DNA of 64,000 nt. Source: JBAXTE01 sp964653595 (lineage in GTDB: Bacteria > Bacteroidota > Bacteroidia > Bacteroidales > WCHB1-69). The notes below the pieces were generated by a model. It had not been told where the DNA came from. It did no database searches and worked only from the letters and a program-made list of their open reading frames with translations. This document shows positions 35,411-44,329 of this stretch, one piece after another. Location: assembly GCA_964653595.1 (NCBI GenBank), contig CAZZHH010000009.1, positions 15,323-79,322 on the forward strand, in the 5' to 3' direction. The position numbers were made by a program, and so were the translations under genes. Each line of letters begins with the position of its first letter. The first letter of the stretch is position 1.

Positions 35411-36301
35411 CTACTTCCTCGCTTTCACCATCCTCGGCTTCCCGAACAAATCTACTCTCAACTCAACGTCCTTGTATCCATAATCTTTGAGTATTTGCAC
35501 CGTTTCATTCCCGAATGCCTCGTTGATTTCGAAATAGATGCAACCATTCACGTTGAGCAATGTCTTGGATATCTCGGCAATGGCCCTGTAAAAAACCAGC
35601 GGATCATCGTCTTCCACAAACAGCGCCATTTCGGGCTCGAATTCCAACACATTCTTTTGCATCAACCTCTTTTCGGAATTCCGGATGTAGGGCGGGTTGC
35701 TCACCACGAGGTCAAACTTTCGGGACATCGGTTTAAAATACAACAGGTCATTTTCCATAAAATCCACCTCCACCCCATTCTGCAACGCATTGGATTGCGC
35801 CACCTTGAGGGCTTCCACACTTTTATCGAGACTGCTAACAGACCAGTCGGGACGTTGGTGTTTCAGTGAAACGGCAATACACCCGCTTCCCGTGCCAAAA
35901 TCGATCACCGACAAGGGGGCTTTAGAAATTGCATGGTCGTCGAGCACCCATTTCACCAACTCTTCCGTTTCGGGACGGGGAATGAGCACGTGTTTGTCGA
36001 CGTTGAATTTCAGTCCGTAAAACTCCTCATAACCAACCACATACTGAATGGGTTTGTGGTCATTCAAATCCTCCAAGGCATTTTTCAGCCACACAATATC
36101 CGATTCGTTAACCCTGAAATCCGGATGGATGGCAATCTCGGTCTTGCTCAATCCGGTGATGCGTTGCAAGATCATGGATGTCAACACATTTCGCTCCTGC
36201 AAATCGGGAAAATTCTTCAATAACATTTGTTGTATATGTTTGCGAACCAGAACCAAGGTGTTTGATGCTGGCCACATCCAGTTGATATTTTCATTGGGCA
36301 T
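35411..36301 (-). CDS. prmC: Release-factor glutamine methyltransferase
   Basis: 296-residue SAM-dependent N5-glutamine methyltransferase that modifies the GGQ glutamine of peptide-chain release factors RF1 and RF2. The N-terminal helical domain (1-100) includes the usual PIQYVVG..EFYGLKF, and the catalytic domain has the SAM loop DFGTGSGCIA and the NPPY tetrapeptide in VVSNPPYIRNS. Length is normal. Single gene; the structured repeats lie directly downstream and may act as its terminator. Confidence 0.95.
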   Translation of the reverse strand: MPNENINWMWPASNTLVLVRKHIQQMLLKNFPDLQERNVLTSMILQRITGLSKTEIAIHPDFRVNESDIVWLKNALEDLNDHKPIQYVVGYEEFYGLKFNVDKHVLIPRPETEELVKWVLDDHAISKAPLSVIDFGTGSGCIAVSLKHQRPDWSVSSLDKSVEALKVAQSNALQNGVEVDFMENDLLYFKPMSRKFDLVVSNPPYIRNSEKRLMQKNVLEFEPEMALFVEDDDPLVFYRAIAEISKTLLNVNGCIYFEINEAFGNETVQILKDYGYKDVELRVDLFGKPRMVKARK

Positions 36302-36491
36302 AGTTGTCTTTTTGAGTTTTACCAGACAAAGTTAAGGATAAAAAGCCAAACAATAATACTTGAAAAAAACGAGAAATTGAGTAGATAAATTGCGAATTTG
36401 CACATTGATATTGATATCATTTTCGTAGTATTGATCTTTTTGAAAATTACATTTAGACTTTAAAATTTTACAATTAATGAATAATAATCCT

Positions 36492-36499
36492 TAAATTTG
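36492..36499 (+). promoter_or_regulatory. -7 element before the 36542 gene
   Basis: TAAATTTG fits TAnnTTTG; start codon 43 bases downstream. Confidence 0.5.
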
Positions 36500-36541
36500 T
36501 ACAAACATACGATTAAGTAGAAACTTACATCACAAATCTCT

Positions 36542-38131
36542 ATGAAAAAAAGACTAGTTCTCATCGTACTCTTTTTCAATTTTTTGCTGGCATTTTCACA
36601 AAACGAGAATCAAGTTATACTAAAGAGTGCAAAAGATGCATACCATTCTTATGCATTTAAAAGATACATTGAAATAATCTCAAATTACAAAAACAACAAC
36701 AGCTCAAATCCTGGCTTTGAAGCTCTTTTCATCCAAGAAAAGACAGAATACCAAGTCATGCTCATTCATTCGTATATTAAAACATATGATAATCTCAATG
36801 CCCAAAAGCAGATAGAATTATTTTTTAAACATTATAAGAACAAGAGCAGTGAATACTATGTAAAAGTGAGGGAGTATGAATTAGATATAGAAAAAGAGAA
36901 CATAGAAGAAGACAAACTATTTAATACAATTCAGAGCAAAAAATCTTCCTATTACGCATACGAATATACAAAGAAATATCCTAAAGGAAAATACATAACA
37001 TCTGTAACGGATTCTTTACCAATATATAACGAACTAGATTCTTGGAAATATTGTATAAAAGAAAAAGAAATTTCAGATTGCCAGCGTCATATAAAAAATC
37101 ATCCAAATGGGGCACATACAAAAGAGATCACACTATTATTGGACAGTCTTGAGTTTGACTTTTATAAACAATCGATAAATTCACCATATCCACATATGAT
37201 AAAAGATTACTTTCGTTATTTTCCAGAGGGCAAATATGATTCTTTAGTAAGGGAACATTACAAATCAAAACTATATGAAAATGCGTTAAAGTTGGACTTT
37301 GAGGACATACAGACTTACATTGAAACTTTTCCGAACGATGAAAAAACACTTATTCTGGACTCTCTTTTACAAAAGAACTATCTTACAACAGGCAACTCAA
37401 ATTTTAAAAAATGGAGATTCAATACGGCATCAAACATCTATTCATCTTACTTAAAAAAATATGAGAATGGCATTTACAAAAACACAATTGAAAAAAAACT
37501 AAACAGAGCAAATTTTTTCAACCAGATTATCAACGAAAATGGCACAGAAGAATTTGATTATACTTATATCATGTTTAACTATGACACAGAGCCGTCATAT
37601 GGTATCACCATCAGCCAATTAAACAATAAAAAACTAAGTTTTTTCTACAACTTTAGACTTAATTCTATTAATTATGAGACAGTAACATTATACGATAATG
37701 GGACCAATTCATCGAAATACGATTTAATTACTCCAACAAATGAGACACGTAGAGATTTAATCGCATTATCTTTGGGCGTAAAATACAACCCTGTCAACTA
37801 CCCAATTTGGATATACGGTGCAATAGGGTACGAACAATACGATGATATTCGAAAATACAATTGCTACAACATTGTAAATGGAAGAACGATAAAAGCGAGT
37901 TCAGAATACTTTAAAACCGAAAAAACAAAATTTTCTTTTTATCCAGAAATAGGGGTAATAACCACATTTTTAAGAGCTTTCACCCTAAAATATGGAGTCA
38001 TGTACAATGGAAAGTGGGCACAGCAATTTGGAGTTGGAATTATGATAAATAATGAAAACATGCCATCGCTAATACCTGACTCATGGACAGATGGATGTAT
38101 GAATTTCCTATTTATTGGGTGGGGAAATTGA
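36542..38131 (+). CDS. Exported hypothetical protein with helical repeats and a barrel-like C-terminus
   Basis: 529-residue exported protein, no named family recognised. Signal peptide 1-19 ends AFSQ. Residues 20-325 are helical and contain spaced motifs of the type (Y/F)xxxYPxGKY (KKYPKGKY, KNHPNGAH, RYFPEGKY, ETFPNDEK, KKYENGIY), suggesting degenerate TPR-like repeats. Residues 345-529 are rich in aromatic beta strands (SYGITISQL, FTLKYGVMYNG) as in an outer-membrane barrel. It may sense or bind a partner in the periplasm and be anchored in the outer membrane. Monocistronic, convergent with the E2 gene. Confidence 0.6.
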   Translation: MKKRLVLIVLFFNFLLAFSQNENQVILKSAKDAYHSYAFKRYIEIISNYKNNNSSNPGFEALFIQEKTEYQVMLIHSYIKTYDNLNAQKQIELFFKHYKNKSSEYYVKVREYELDIEKENIEEDKLFNTIQSKKSSYYAYEYTKKYPKGKYITSVTDSLPIYNELDSWKYCIKEKEISDCQRHIKNHPNGAHTKEITLLLDSLEFDFYKQSINSPYPHMIKDYFRYFPEGKYDSLVREHYKSKLYENALKLDFEDIQTYIETFPNDEKTLILDSLLQKNYLTTGNSNFKKWRFNTASNIYSSYLKKYENGIYKNTIEKKLNRANFFNQIINENGTEEFDYTYIMFNYDTEPSYGITISQLNNKKLSFFYNFRLNSINYETVTLYDNGTNSSKYDLITPTNETRRDLIALSLGVKYNPVNYPIWIYGAIGYEQYDDIRKYNCYNIVNGRTIKASSEYFKTEKTKFSFYPEIGVITTFLRAFTLKYGVMYNGKWAQQFGVGIMINNENMPSLIPDSWTDGCMNFLFIGWGN

Positions 38132-38293
38132 TTAAAACACCTTAAGCTTTATCAAATTTTAGGTGCAACAAACTTCACAAGCTTCAATTTTTTGCACACT
38201 ATGAATAGATAAAGCACACCATATAGTTACTTACAGAGTTCAACTTTAGCATTTTCCGTTCATCTAATGCTTTTTTAAAAAAAGAGAAGTGTT

Positions 38294-39601
38294 TTAAATC
38301 ACAGTCTCCTCATTAAAACTCTCTAGAAGTTCTTTCACACGTTTGATAAAAAGTCCACCCATGCCACCATCCACAATCCTATGATCGTAAGAAAGAGATA
38401 AATACATCATTGGAGCAATTCCTAAGGAATCGCCAAACTCAGATTCTATCACAATAGGTTGTTTTCGAATAGCACCAATAGCCAAAATTGCGACTTGTGG
38501 TTGATTAATAATTGGAGTACCAAGCAACGTATCAAAGGCTCCTAAATTCGTAATAGAGAACGTTCCTCCTTGAATTTCATCGGGCAGTAATTTTGAAGCT
38601 CTTGCTCTGGATGCTAAATCGTTGATATTTTTTGTCAATCCCAACAAGCTTTTTTGATCTGCATTCTTAACAACAGGTACAATTAAATTACCATTTGGCA
38701 ATAAGGTTGCCATTCCAATATGGATGTTTTTACGATAAATGATGTTTGAACCATCCACCGATGCATTTATACCTGGAAACTCTTTTAAAGCTTGAGCTAC
38801 GATATTAAAAACAATTGGAGTAATGGTAATTTTCTCCCCTTCACGTTTCAAAAAAACCTCTTTAATTTTATTCCGCCAATTTACAATTTTAGACATATTT
38901 ACTTCAATAATCGAAGTAACATGAGCAGAAGTTTGGATAGACATATTCATATGATTTGCAATCATCTTGCGCATTCGATCCATCTCTTCTACCCTATCCC
39001 CATCGCTAATCGATTGAGTATTTTGATTAGCAGAATTTATTTTATTAGGTTCGAGAGTGTTTGTAATAACCTTATTTTCTAGAGAAGAAGAAGTGTTTTG
39101 ATATCTAGATAAAATTAGGTTTTCAATATCTGTTTTGGTGATACGACCGTTTTCACCACTCCCTTGAATAGTTTCGAGTTCGCCAATAGAAATATTTTCA
39201 ACTCTAGCCATGTTACGAACAAGTGGAGAATAAAAGCGAGAGGTGGCAACAATTTCTTCATTTTTTGGAGGTAGACTCTCTTCGGATAGGATATCCTTAT
39301 CGGGTTGTAAATCGTCAGATTTCACTTTATTAACAACGGGAGTATCTTCAAATGTTTTATTCTCTGAAGATACCATAGCAACAACAGATCCGATTGCCAC
39401 CACATCTCCTTCCTTAAAAAAATGTTTTACTAAATAACCATCGTTAGAGGAAACAATTTCAGAATCCACTTTATCCGTTGCAATTTCCAAAATAGATTCA
39501 TCCGCGGCAACAAGTTCTCCCTCATTTTTCAACCATCGAATAATGGTAGCTTCTATAATCCCTTCACCCATTTTAGGCAATATAATTTCGTATGTCGACA
39601 T
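38294..39601 (-). CDS. 2-oxo acid dehydrogenase E2 (dihydrolipoamide acyltransferase)
   Basis: 435-residue acyltransferase of a pyruvate- or branched-chain-2-oxoacid dehydrogenase complex. One lipoyl domain (1-78) with the lipoylated K44 in EIATDKVDSEI, a peripheral-subunit-binding domain (about 125-160, SPLVRNMARVENI), and a catalytic domain ending with LSYDHRIVDGG, which has the catalytic His and Asp. The linkers are Ser/Asn rich. Neither E1 nor E3 genes are nearby, so the complex partners must be encoded elsewhere. Substrate cannot be decided; branched-chain type is the usual guess for such E2 proteins. Confidence 0.88.
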   Translation of the reverse strand: MSTYEIILPKMGEGIIEATIIRWLKNEGELVAADESILEIATDKVDSEIVSSNDGYLVKHFFKEGDVVAIGSVVAMVSSENKTFEDTPVVNKVKSDDLQPDKDILSEESLPPKNEEIVATSRFYSPLVRNMARVENISIGELETIQGSGENGRITKTDIENLILSRYQNTSSSLENKVITNTLEPNKINSANQNTQSISDGDRVEEMDRMRKMIANHMNMSIQTSAHVTSIIEVNMSKIVNWRNKIKEVFLKREGEKITITPIVFNIVAQALKEFPGINASVDGSNIIYRKNIHIGMATLLPNGNLIVPVVKNADQKSLLGLTKNINDLASRARASKLLPDEIQGGTFSITNLGAFDTLLGTPIINQPQVAILAIGAIRKQPIVIESEFGDSLGIAPMMYLSLSYDHRIVDGGMGGLFIKRVKELLESFNEETVI

Positions 39602-40011
39602 AATTCCGTATAGTTTTTAATAATTTAGTATTACAACATTTGTATCCATGAAATGTTTGATAGAAAAATTCGATAAACAACACGAAAAACATCCTCTATT
39701 TAAAAAATCTCGAGAAATTACTGTTTTGTACAAAATCTCAATTATTGCGTTCAAAAAAATCAACTATTTACAAATAATAACTTAATTTAATTTTTAACAT
39801 TTAATTTTTTTTGATGTGATAGCTTGTATTTCAAGCACAAGAAAAGAGATATTTCAGTTTAACAATATATTTAAAAATCACATGTAAGTACCTGATTTAT
39901 AGATATATTATTTAGATTGCATACAAATTAAATGTTTAAGATTTTATTGTTATTTTAATAACAAAAAAGGAGTTACATTTGCAGTAGAAAATTAAATAAT
40001 TTGAATAATAG
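39602..40011. other. Divergent promoter region between the E2 gene and the hydrogenase operon
   Basis: 410 AT-rich bases. A TACATTTG -7 element lies at 39974-39981 for the hydrogenase operon. A semi-palindrome TGTGATAGCTTGTATTTCAA then GCACA near 39817-39841 is a weak candidate for a CRP/FNR-type site and also makes a small hairpin (GCTTG/CAAGC). Nothing else recognised. Confidence 0.4.
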
Positions 40012-40356
40012 ATGAAGATTGAAGAAATCGCAAGTTTAATAAATGGGAAAGTAGTTTGTGGCGAAGAGCACAATAATTTAGATATTACGATTGCATTCGC
40101 TTCGGATTTGATGAGTGATGTTTTAACAGTAAAAGTAGACAATGTATTGTTGATTACTGGTCTTACAAACGTTCAGACAATACGAACAGCGGAGATGTCG
40201 GATATAAGATGTATTTTGTTTACTCGTGACAAAATTGTTACCGATGATATGATAAAGCTAGCTTGCGAAAACGACATGGTTTTATTGACCACTCCATATT
40301 CTACTTTTCGTACTGCAGGAATTTTATTTCAAAATGGGATTAATCCAGTATACTAA
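40012..40356 (+). CDS. DRTGG-domain protein 1 of the hydrogenase operon
   Basis: 114-residue protein made of a single DRTGG-like domain (as found next to HPr-kinase-like and CBS domains). ASDLMSDVLTVKV near 27-39 and the hydrophobic strand pattern afterwards match the second copy at 42184 (ASDLLSDVMGHSN). It probably binds a small ligand or nucleotide; no enzyme motif is visible. First gene of a ten-gene run with short gaps ending at hydC. Function in hydrogenase operons is unknown. Confidence 0.75.
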   Translation: MKIEEIASLINGKVVCGEEHNNLDITIAFASDLMSDVLTVKVDNVLLITGLTNVQTIRTAEMSDIRCILFTRDKIVTDDMIKLACENDMVLLTTPYSTFRTAGILFQNGINPVY

Positions 40357-40368
40357 TAATTTAAAATT

Positions 40369-40782
40369 ATGCACTTTGAGTATCATATAGAGGGAAGTGA
40401 TTTTTCGACTGCTGGAACTATCTCTAGTAACGTCAAGAAACATCTTAAACAATTGAACATTGATGGTTCGATCATCAAAAGGACTGTTGTTGCCTTATAT
40501 GAAGCCGAAGTGAACGTAGTAGCCCATGCTTATAGAGGGATAGTAGAAGTAGATTATTTTGAGGATAGAATTGAAATTAAGTTAACAGATGAGGGGCCAG
40601 GCATTCCAGATATTGATAAAGCGATGATTGCTGGTTTTTCAACAGCTTCGCATGCAGTCAGAGAGATGGGCTTTGGAGCGGGGATGGGGTTGCCTAACAT
40701 ACGAAACAACACCGATGTATTAGATATCAAGAGTGAAGTGAATGTAGGCACCATTGTTTTTATGATTAATAGATTTAGTTAA
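40369..40782 (+). CDS. RsbW-like GHKL ATPase (anti-sigma/serine kinase type)
   Basis: 137-residue single-domain ATPase of the GHKL fold. N-box EAEVNVVAHAY near 45-55, G1 box DEGPGIPD near 72-79 and G2 box GFGAGMGLPNI near 103-113 are intact. Proteins of this size are anti-sigma factors or switch kinases like RsbW/RsbT. No sigma or anti-sigma-antagonist gene is adjacent, so the partner is unknown. It follows the DRTGG gene by 12 bases and precedes the HydS-like gene by 8. Confidence 0.85.
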   Translation: MHFEYHIEGSDFSTAGTISSNVKKHLKQLNIDGSIIKRTVVALYEAEVNVVAHAYRGIVEVDYFEDRIEIKLTDEGPGIPDIDKAMIAGFSTASHAVREMGFGAGMGLPNIRNNTDVLDIKSEVNVGTIVFMINRFS

Positions 40783-40790
40783 AAATAGAC

Positions 40791-42164
40791 ATGAACACTG
40801 AACAATTTCATCACGCACTAATATTCAGAGAGGACATCTGTATTGGATGTTCTCATTGTATGATGGTCTGCCCAACCGAAGCAATCCGTGTTAGAAACGG
40901 AAAAGCACAGTTGATTGAAAATCGATGTGTTGATTGTGGTGAGTGTTTCCGTGTTTGTCCAGTTGGAGCGATCATTGTTCATCAAGATGATTTTCAAGAC
41001 ATTTTTGCTTACAAGCATCGAATTGCCTTGATTCCATCGGTTTTCACTGGTCAATTTCCTGAGAAATATAGCCACAAACAGATATTGGATTCTGTTTATG
41101 AATTAGGGTTTACCGAGGTTTTTGAAGTGGAGCAAGGAGCTCCATTTTTAGCCGAGTTGTATTTAGAGCATATTCAAAAACATCCGGACACAAAACCCTA
41201 TATTTCTCCTTTCTGTCCCGCTATTGTTCGTTTAATCCAAATTAAGTTTCCTACGCTCATAGAGCATATCATTCCTTTAAAGGCACCTTTGGATATCACT
41301 GCGATGCATGCCCGAAAAGTATTGACAGATGCTGGAGTTTCGCCATCCGATATTGGAATTTTTTATGTAACTCCTTGCGCCGCAAAAATTGTAGCGATTA
41401 AGAGTCCAGTCGGAGAAATAAAATCTTCTATTGATGGCGTTATCAACATGAACTATCTCTTCAACAAAATTTTCAAATCGTTAAAGAGCAATACGAATGT
41501 AACACCCAAAACGGATCGATATCAACCGTTGTCGCCCCTTGCTATAAAATGGAGTTTAACTAGAGGGGAAGCAGAATTTCTAAAAGAGGTAAAAAGTCTA
41601 GCCATAGACGAGATTACAAATGTGATAGAATTTTTAGAAAAAGTAGAAAACGACGAAATTCAAGGGGTCGATTTTTTAGAATTGCGGGCATGTGATGAAA
41701 GTTGTGCTGGAGGAATTCTATGTTCAGGAAATAGATTTCTAATTGTTGACAAACTTCAAAAAAGATCGAGTCATTGTTCAAAAGATCAAAACAATGAAAT
41801 CACTCCGATGATGAAATCGATCAAAGAGCATTCGGAATATTTGTTGCAAAATTCAGGAGTTGACGAGATCCCAGCGCGTTCGATGTTAAAATTAGACGAC
41901 AATATGGCTGAAGCAATGGCAAAGATGAAACGTATTTACGATATGAATCGTTTATTGCCACAGGTAGATTGCGGAATTTGTGGTTCTCCATCATGTCAAT
42001 CTTTAGCTGAAGATATCGTACAAAACAATGCCAGTATTAAGCAATGTATTTTTATTCAAAAAATTCTTGAACAAAACGACAAGCTAGAGCCGGGAGAAGC
42101 TATCCGAATAATGAAAAACATTTGGAGTCACAACAAGTTGGACAAAAACAGCCTCAAAGATTAA
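40791..42164 (+). CDS. Hydrogenase-like iron-sulfur protein (putative sensory [FeFe] hydrogenase)
   Basis: 457-residue protein. Order: two [4Fe-4S] ferredoxin clusters (CIGCSHCMMVCP and CVDCGECFRVCP, residues 17-60), a [FeFe]-hydrogenase large-subunit domain (about 80-360), and a C-terminal [4Fe-4S] domain CGICGSPSC...C near 403-430. The H-cluster motifs are altered: L1 is SPFCPAI (normal TSCCPAW), L2 is TPCAAK, L3 is LRACDESCAGG. The four cysteines for the cubane are kept but the proton-transfer cysteine is Phe, so H2 turnover is unlikely. This fits a sensor or redox relay for the HydABC enzyme encoded downstream. No kinase domain is fused; the GHKL ATPase next door could be the output. Confidence 0.85.
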   Translation: MNTEQFHHALIFREDICIGCSHCMMVCPTEAIRVRNGKAQLIENRCVDCGECFRVCPVGAIIVHQDDFQDIFAYKHRIALIPSVFTGQFPEKYSHKQILDSVYELGFTEVFEVEQGAPFLAELYLEHIQKHPDTKPYISPFCPAIVRLIQIKFPTLIEHIIPLKAPLDITAMHARKVLTDAGVSPSDIGIFYVTPCAAKIVAIKSPVGEIKSSIDGVINMNYLFNKIFKSLKSNTNVTPKTDRYQPLSPLAIKWSLTRGEAEFLKEVKSLAIDEITNVIEFLEKVENDEIQGVDFLELRACDESCAGGILCSGNRFLIVDKLQKRSSHCSKDQNNEITPMMKSIKEHSEYLLQNSGVDEIPARSMLKLDDNMAEAMAKMKRIYDMNRLLPQVDCGICGSPSCQSLAEDIVQNNASIKQCIFIQKILEQNDKLEPGEAIRIMKNIWSHNKLDKNSLKD

Positions 42165-42183
42165 TATTTAACAACATATACAA

Positions 42184-42519
42184 ATGACAGTAAAAGAGTT
42201 AACCGAAAGATTAAATCTACAAGTAGTTGCTGGTTCAAAAGGACTAGATCAAGAGATTACTGGTGGTTATGCATCTGATTTATTGAGTGACGTAATGGGA
42301 CATTCCAATGCAGGAGAAGTATGGATTACCTTACAAACTCACAAAAATGTAATGGCTATTGCATCTCTCAAGGAGTTATCGGCCATCGTACTAGTAAAAG
42401 GGCTTACAGCGGAGCCAGATATGCTCAGTCAAGCCAACGAAGAGAATATCCCAGTATTATCTACCTCTTTAGGAGCATTTGAGATAATTGGCAAAATTTA
42501 CAATGTACTGAATAACTAA
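42184..42519 (+). CDS. DRTGG-domain protein 2 of the hydrogenase operon
   Basis: 111-residue paralogue of the protein at 40012, with ITGGYASDLLSDVMGH near 25-40. Single DRTGG domain, no catalytic motif seen. It sits between the HydS-like and PHP genes, four bases before the latter. Two DRTGG proteins in one operon suggest a hetero-oligomer or two ligand states. Confidence 0.78.
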   Translation: MTVKELTERLNLQVVAGSKGLDQEITGGYASDLLSDVMGHSNAGEVWITLQTHKNVMAIASLKELSAIVLVKGLTAEPDMLSQANEENIPVLSTSLGAFEIIGKIYNVLNN

Positions 42520-42522
42520 ATA

Positions 42523-43269
42523 ATGCACTCGTTCAAAGCAGATTTACACATACATACCGTTTTATCACCTTGTGGTGACTTAGAAATGAGTCCGGATGCT
42601 ATTGTATTGAAAGCTTTAGAACAAAAACTTGACATCATCGCGATAACGGATCACAACTCAACACGTCAGGCAAAAATAGTCCGTAAACTAGCTGCTCCTT
42701 ATGGAATAAAAGTCTTCTGTGGGGCTGAAGTTACTACCAAAGAAGAGGCTCACGTGTTGGCATTATTTGAAGATGATATGGATATAGATTTATTTCAAGA
42801 GTATCTAGACCAACATCTACCCGATATAAAAAATGATGTAAAGAAATTTGGCTATCAAGTGGTGGTTGACGAGAAAAATGATATTATTTTTGAAGAAGAG
42901 CGTTTACTAATTTCAGCTTTAGACCAATCGGTTGATCAAATAGAGCAAAAAGTACACGAATTAAACGGATTATTTATTCCAGCTCATATCGACAAGTTTA
43001 AATTTAGCATAGTTCAACAATTGGGATTCTTACCCTTTGATTTAAAGGTAGATGCACTAGAATTGTCGTGCAAGACCAATGTAAACGATTATGTTTCTAA
43101 AAATGGATATTTGAAAAATTATACTTTTATTCAAAATTCAGATGCGCATTTTTTAGAACAAATTGGGACGACTTATACTCATTTTAACATCGAACATCGA
43201 ACGCTCGAGGAAATGAAATTGGCACTTCATAATCAGCAAGATAGATTCATTTTAAATAAACCTTTTTAG
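42523..43269 (+). CDS. PHP-domain metal-dependent phosphoesterase
   Basis: 248-residue protein of the polymerase-and-histidinol-phosphatase family. Metal-binding motifs are present in order: DLHIHTVLSPCG (8-19), ITDHN (41-45), CGAEVTT (66-72), PAHID and NSDAHF near the C-terminus. It should hydrolyse a phosphoester such as a phosphorylated nucleotide or signal metabolite. PHP genes recur beside [FeFe]-hydrogenase genes in several anaerobes (from memory), but the substrate is unknown. Start ATG 42523 lies 3 bases after the previous stop. Confidence 0.85.
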   Translation: MHSFKADLHIHTVLSPCGDLEMSPDAIVLKALEQKLDIIAITDHNSTRQAKIVRKLAAPYGIKVFCGAEVTTKEEAHVLALFEDDMDIDLFQEYLDQHLPDIKNDVKKFGYQVVVDEKNDIIFEEERLLISALDQSVDQIEQKVHELNGLFIPAHIDKFKFSIVQQLGFLPFDLKVDALELSCKTNVNDYVSKNGYLKNYTFIQNSDAHFLEQIGTTYTHFNIEHRTLEEMKLALHNQQDRFILNKPF

Positions 43270-43323
43270 GATAGAATTAACAGTTTAAATTTTTAAAATA
43301 GAAAAAAAAACAAGACCTTTGCA

Positions 43324-43878
43324 ATGAAAAATTTATCAATGCATATCATGGATATAGTTCAGAATTCGATTGTTGCCAAAGCAACGATGATATATATTGA
43401 AATTCAAGAGAATACAAAAAAAGACACATTTGATATTGTGATAAAAGATAATGGTAAAGGAATGAGCTCAGAAATGGTAAAATCGGTTACAGATCCTTAT
43501 TGTACTTCTCGAACTACCCGAAAAGTTGGCATGGGCATCCCATTATTAAAACAGCATGCTGAATTAACGGGTGGGTCGTTTATGATTTCTTCTGAAGAGG
43601 GCAAAGGCACTGAGTTAAAGGCAACTTTTGTCCATTCGAGCATCGACAGACAACCTCTTGGAGACATAGCAGGAACTATTGTGCTTACTGTTTCGGCCAA
43701 CCCAACCATTGATTTTGAATACAAACACATTTACAACGACAACAGCTATACATTTAACACAGTGGAGATTAAACAGGTATTAGATGGTGTACCCATTTCT
43801 AATCTTGAAATCATCAAATATCTGAAAGAGATGATACAAGAAAATTTAAAAGAAATTCAAGAAATCAAGACAAATTAA
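43324..43878 (+). CDS. GHKL ATPase (histidine-kinase-like, no phosphoacceptor domain)
   Basis: 184-residue protein. The first 105 residues form a GHKL ATP-binding domain with N-box HIMDIVQNSIVA, G1 DNGKGM, F-region TSRTTRKVGMGIPLL and a G2/G3-like end GKGTELKATF. There is no dimerisation/His domain or membrane segment. The last 70 residues are distinct and may bind a partner. It resembles the second ATPase found in hydrogenase operons of Firmicutes and Thermotogae (from memory). Role unknown, probably signal output. Confidence 0.8.
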   Translation: MKNLSMHIMDIVQNSIVAKATMIYIEIQENTKKDTFDIVIKDNGKGMSSEMVKSVTDPYCTSRTTRKVGMGIPLLKQHAELTGGSFMISSEEGKGTELKATFVHSSIDRQPLGDIAGTIVLTVSANPTIDFEYKHIYNDNSYTFNTVEIKQVLDGVPISNLEIIKYLKEMIQENLKEIQEIKTN

Positions 43879-43912
43879 TTATAGAAGTAATTATAAACAA
43901 CAAACAAATTCT

Positions 43913-44311
43913 ATGGAAAAAATCAAATCATTGGCAGATCTTAAAAACATACAAGATCAAGTGAAAGCCAAAATTGATCTCAGAGAAAAAGCAAACAATC
44001 CAGAAGCAATGGTTCAAGTGAAAGTAGCTATGGCTACTTGTGGAATTGCATCCGGAGCGAAAGAAGTAATGGAAGTGATGATTGAAGAGTTTGAAAAACG
44101 CAGTATCGAAGCTGTTGTTACCCAAACTGGATGCATGGGGTATTGTTATGCAGAACCCACCATTGAAATTACCAAACCAGGTGAAGGGCCTATTATTTTT
44201 GGTTATGTTGACACCAACAAAGCGATAGAAATTATCAGCAAATATGTTGTTAACAATGAATTAGTAGAAGGTATTATTCCTGTAAATTATCAATCGATCG
44301 ATAACAAATAA
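43913..44311 (+). CDS. [2Fe-2S] thioredoxin-like ferredoxin protein
   Basis: 132-residue protein with a thioredoxin-fold [2Fe-2S] domain. Ligand cysteines fit ATCGIASG (residue 44), TGCMGYC (79 and 83) in a variant spacing; a conserved YAEPTIEI follows. It resembles the N-terminal domain of HydB/NuoF-like subunits and the stand-alone small Fe-S protein often encoded before hydABC. It may pass electrons between HydABC and the HydS-like protein. It is 18 bases ahead of hydB. Confidence 0.82.
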   Translation: MEKIKSLADLKNIQDQVKAKIDLREKANNPEAMVQVKVAMATCGIASGAKEVMEVMIEEFEKRSIEAVVTQTGCMGYCYAEPTIEITKPGEGPIIFGYVDTNKAIEIISKYVVNNELVEGIIPVNYQSIDNK

Positions 44312-44315
44312 GAAG

Positions 44316-44321
44316 AAGGAG
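44316..44321 (+). promoter_or_regulatory. Shine-Dalgarno site of hydB
   Basis: AAGGAG, eight bases before ATG 44330. Unusual, since most genes of the window have no such site. Confidence 0.7.
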
Positions 44322-44329
44322 ACTATCGA

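Noticed and set aside
35285..35869. 194-codon plus-strand frame starting in the structured repeats and overlapping prmC
   Set aside because: Most of it is antisense to the conserved methyltransferase, so it is not considered a gene.
39817..39841. CRP/FNR site before the hydrogenase operon
   Set aside because: Only TGTGAT and GCACA halves are seen with a long spacer; the symmetry is too weak to report as a binding site.
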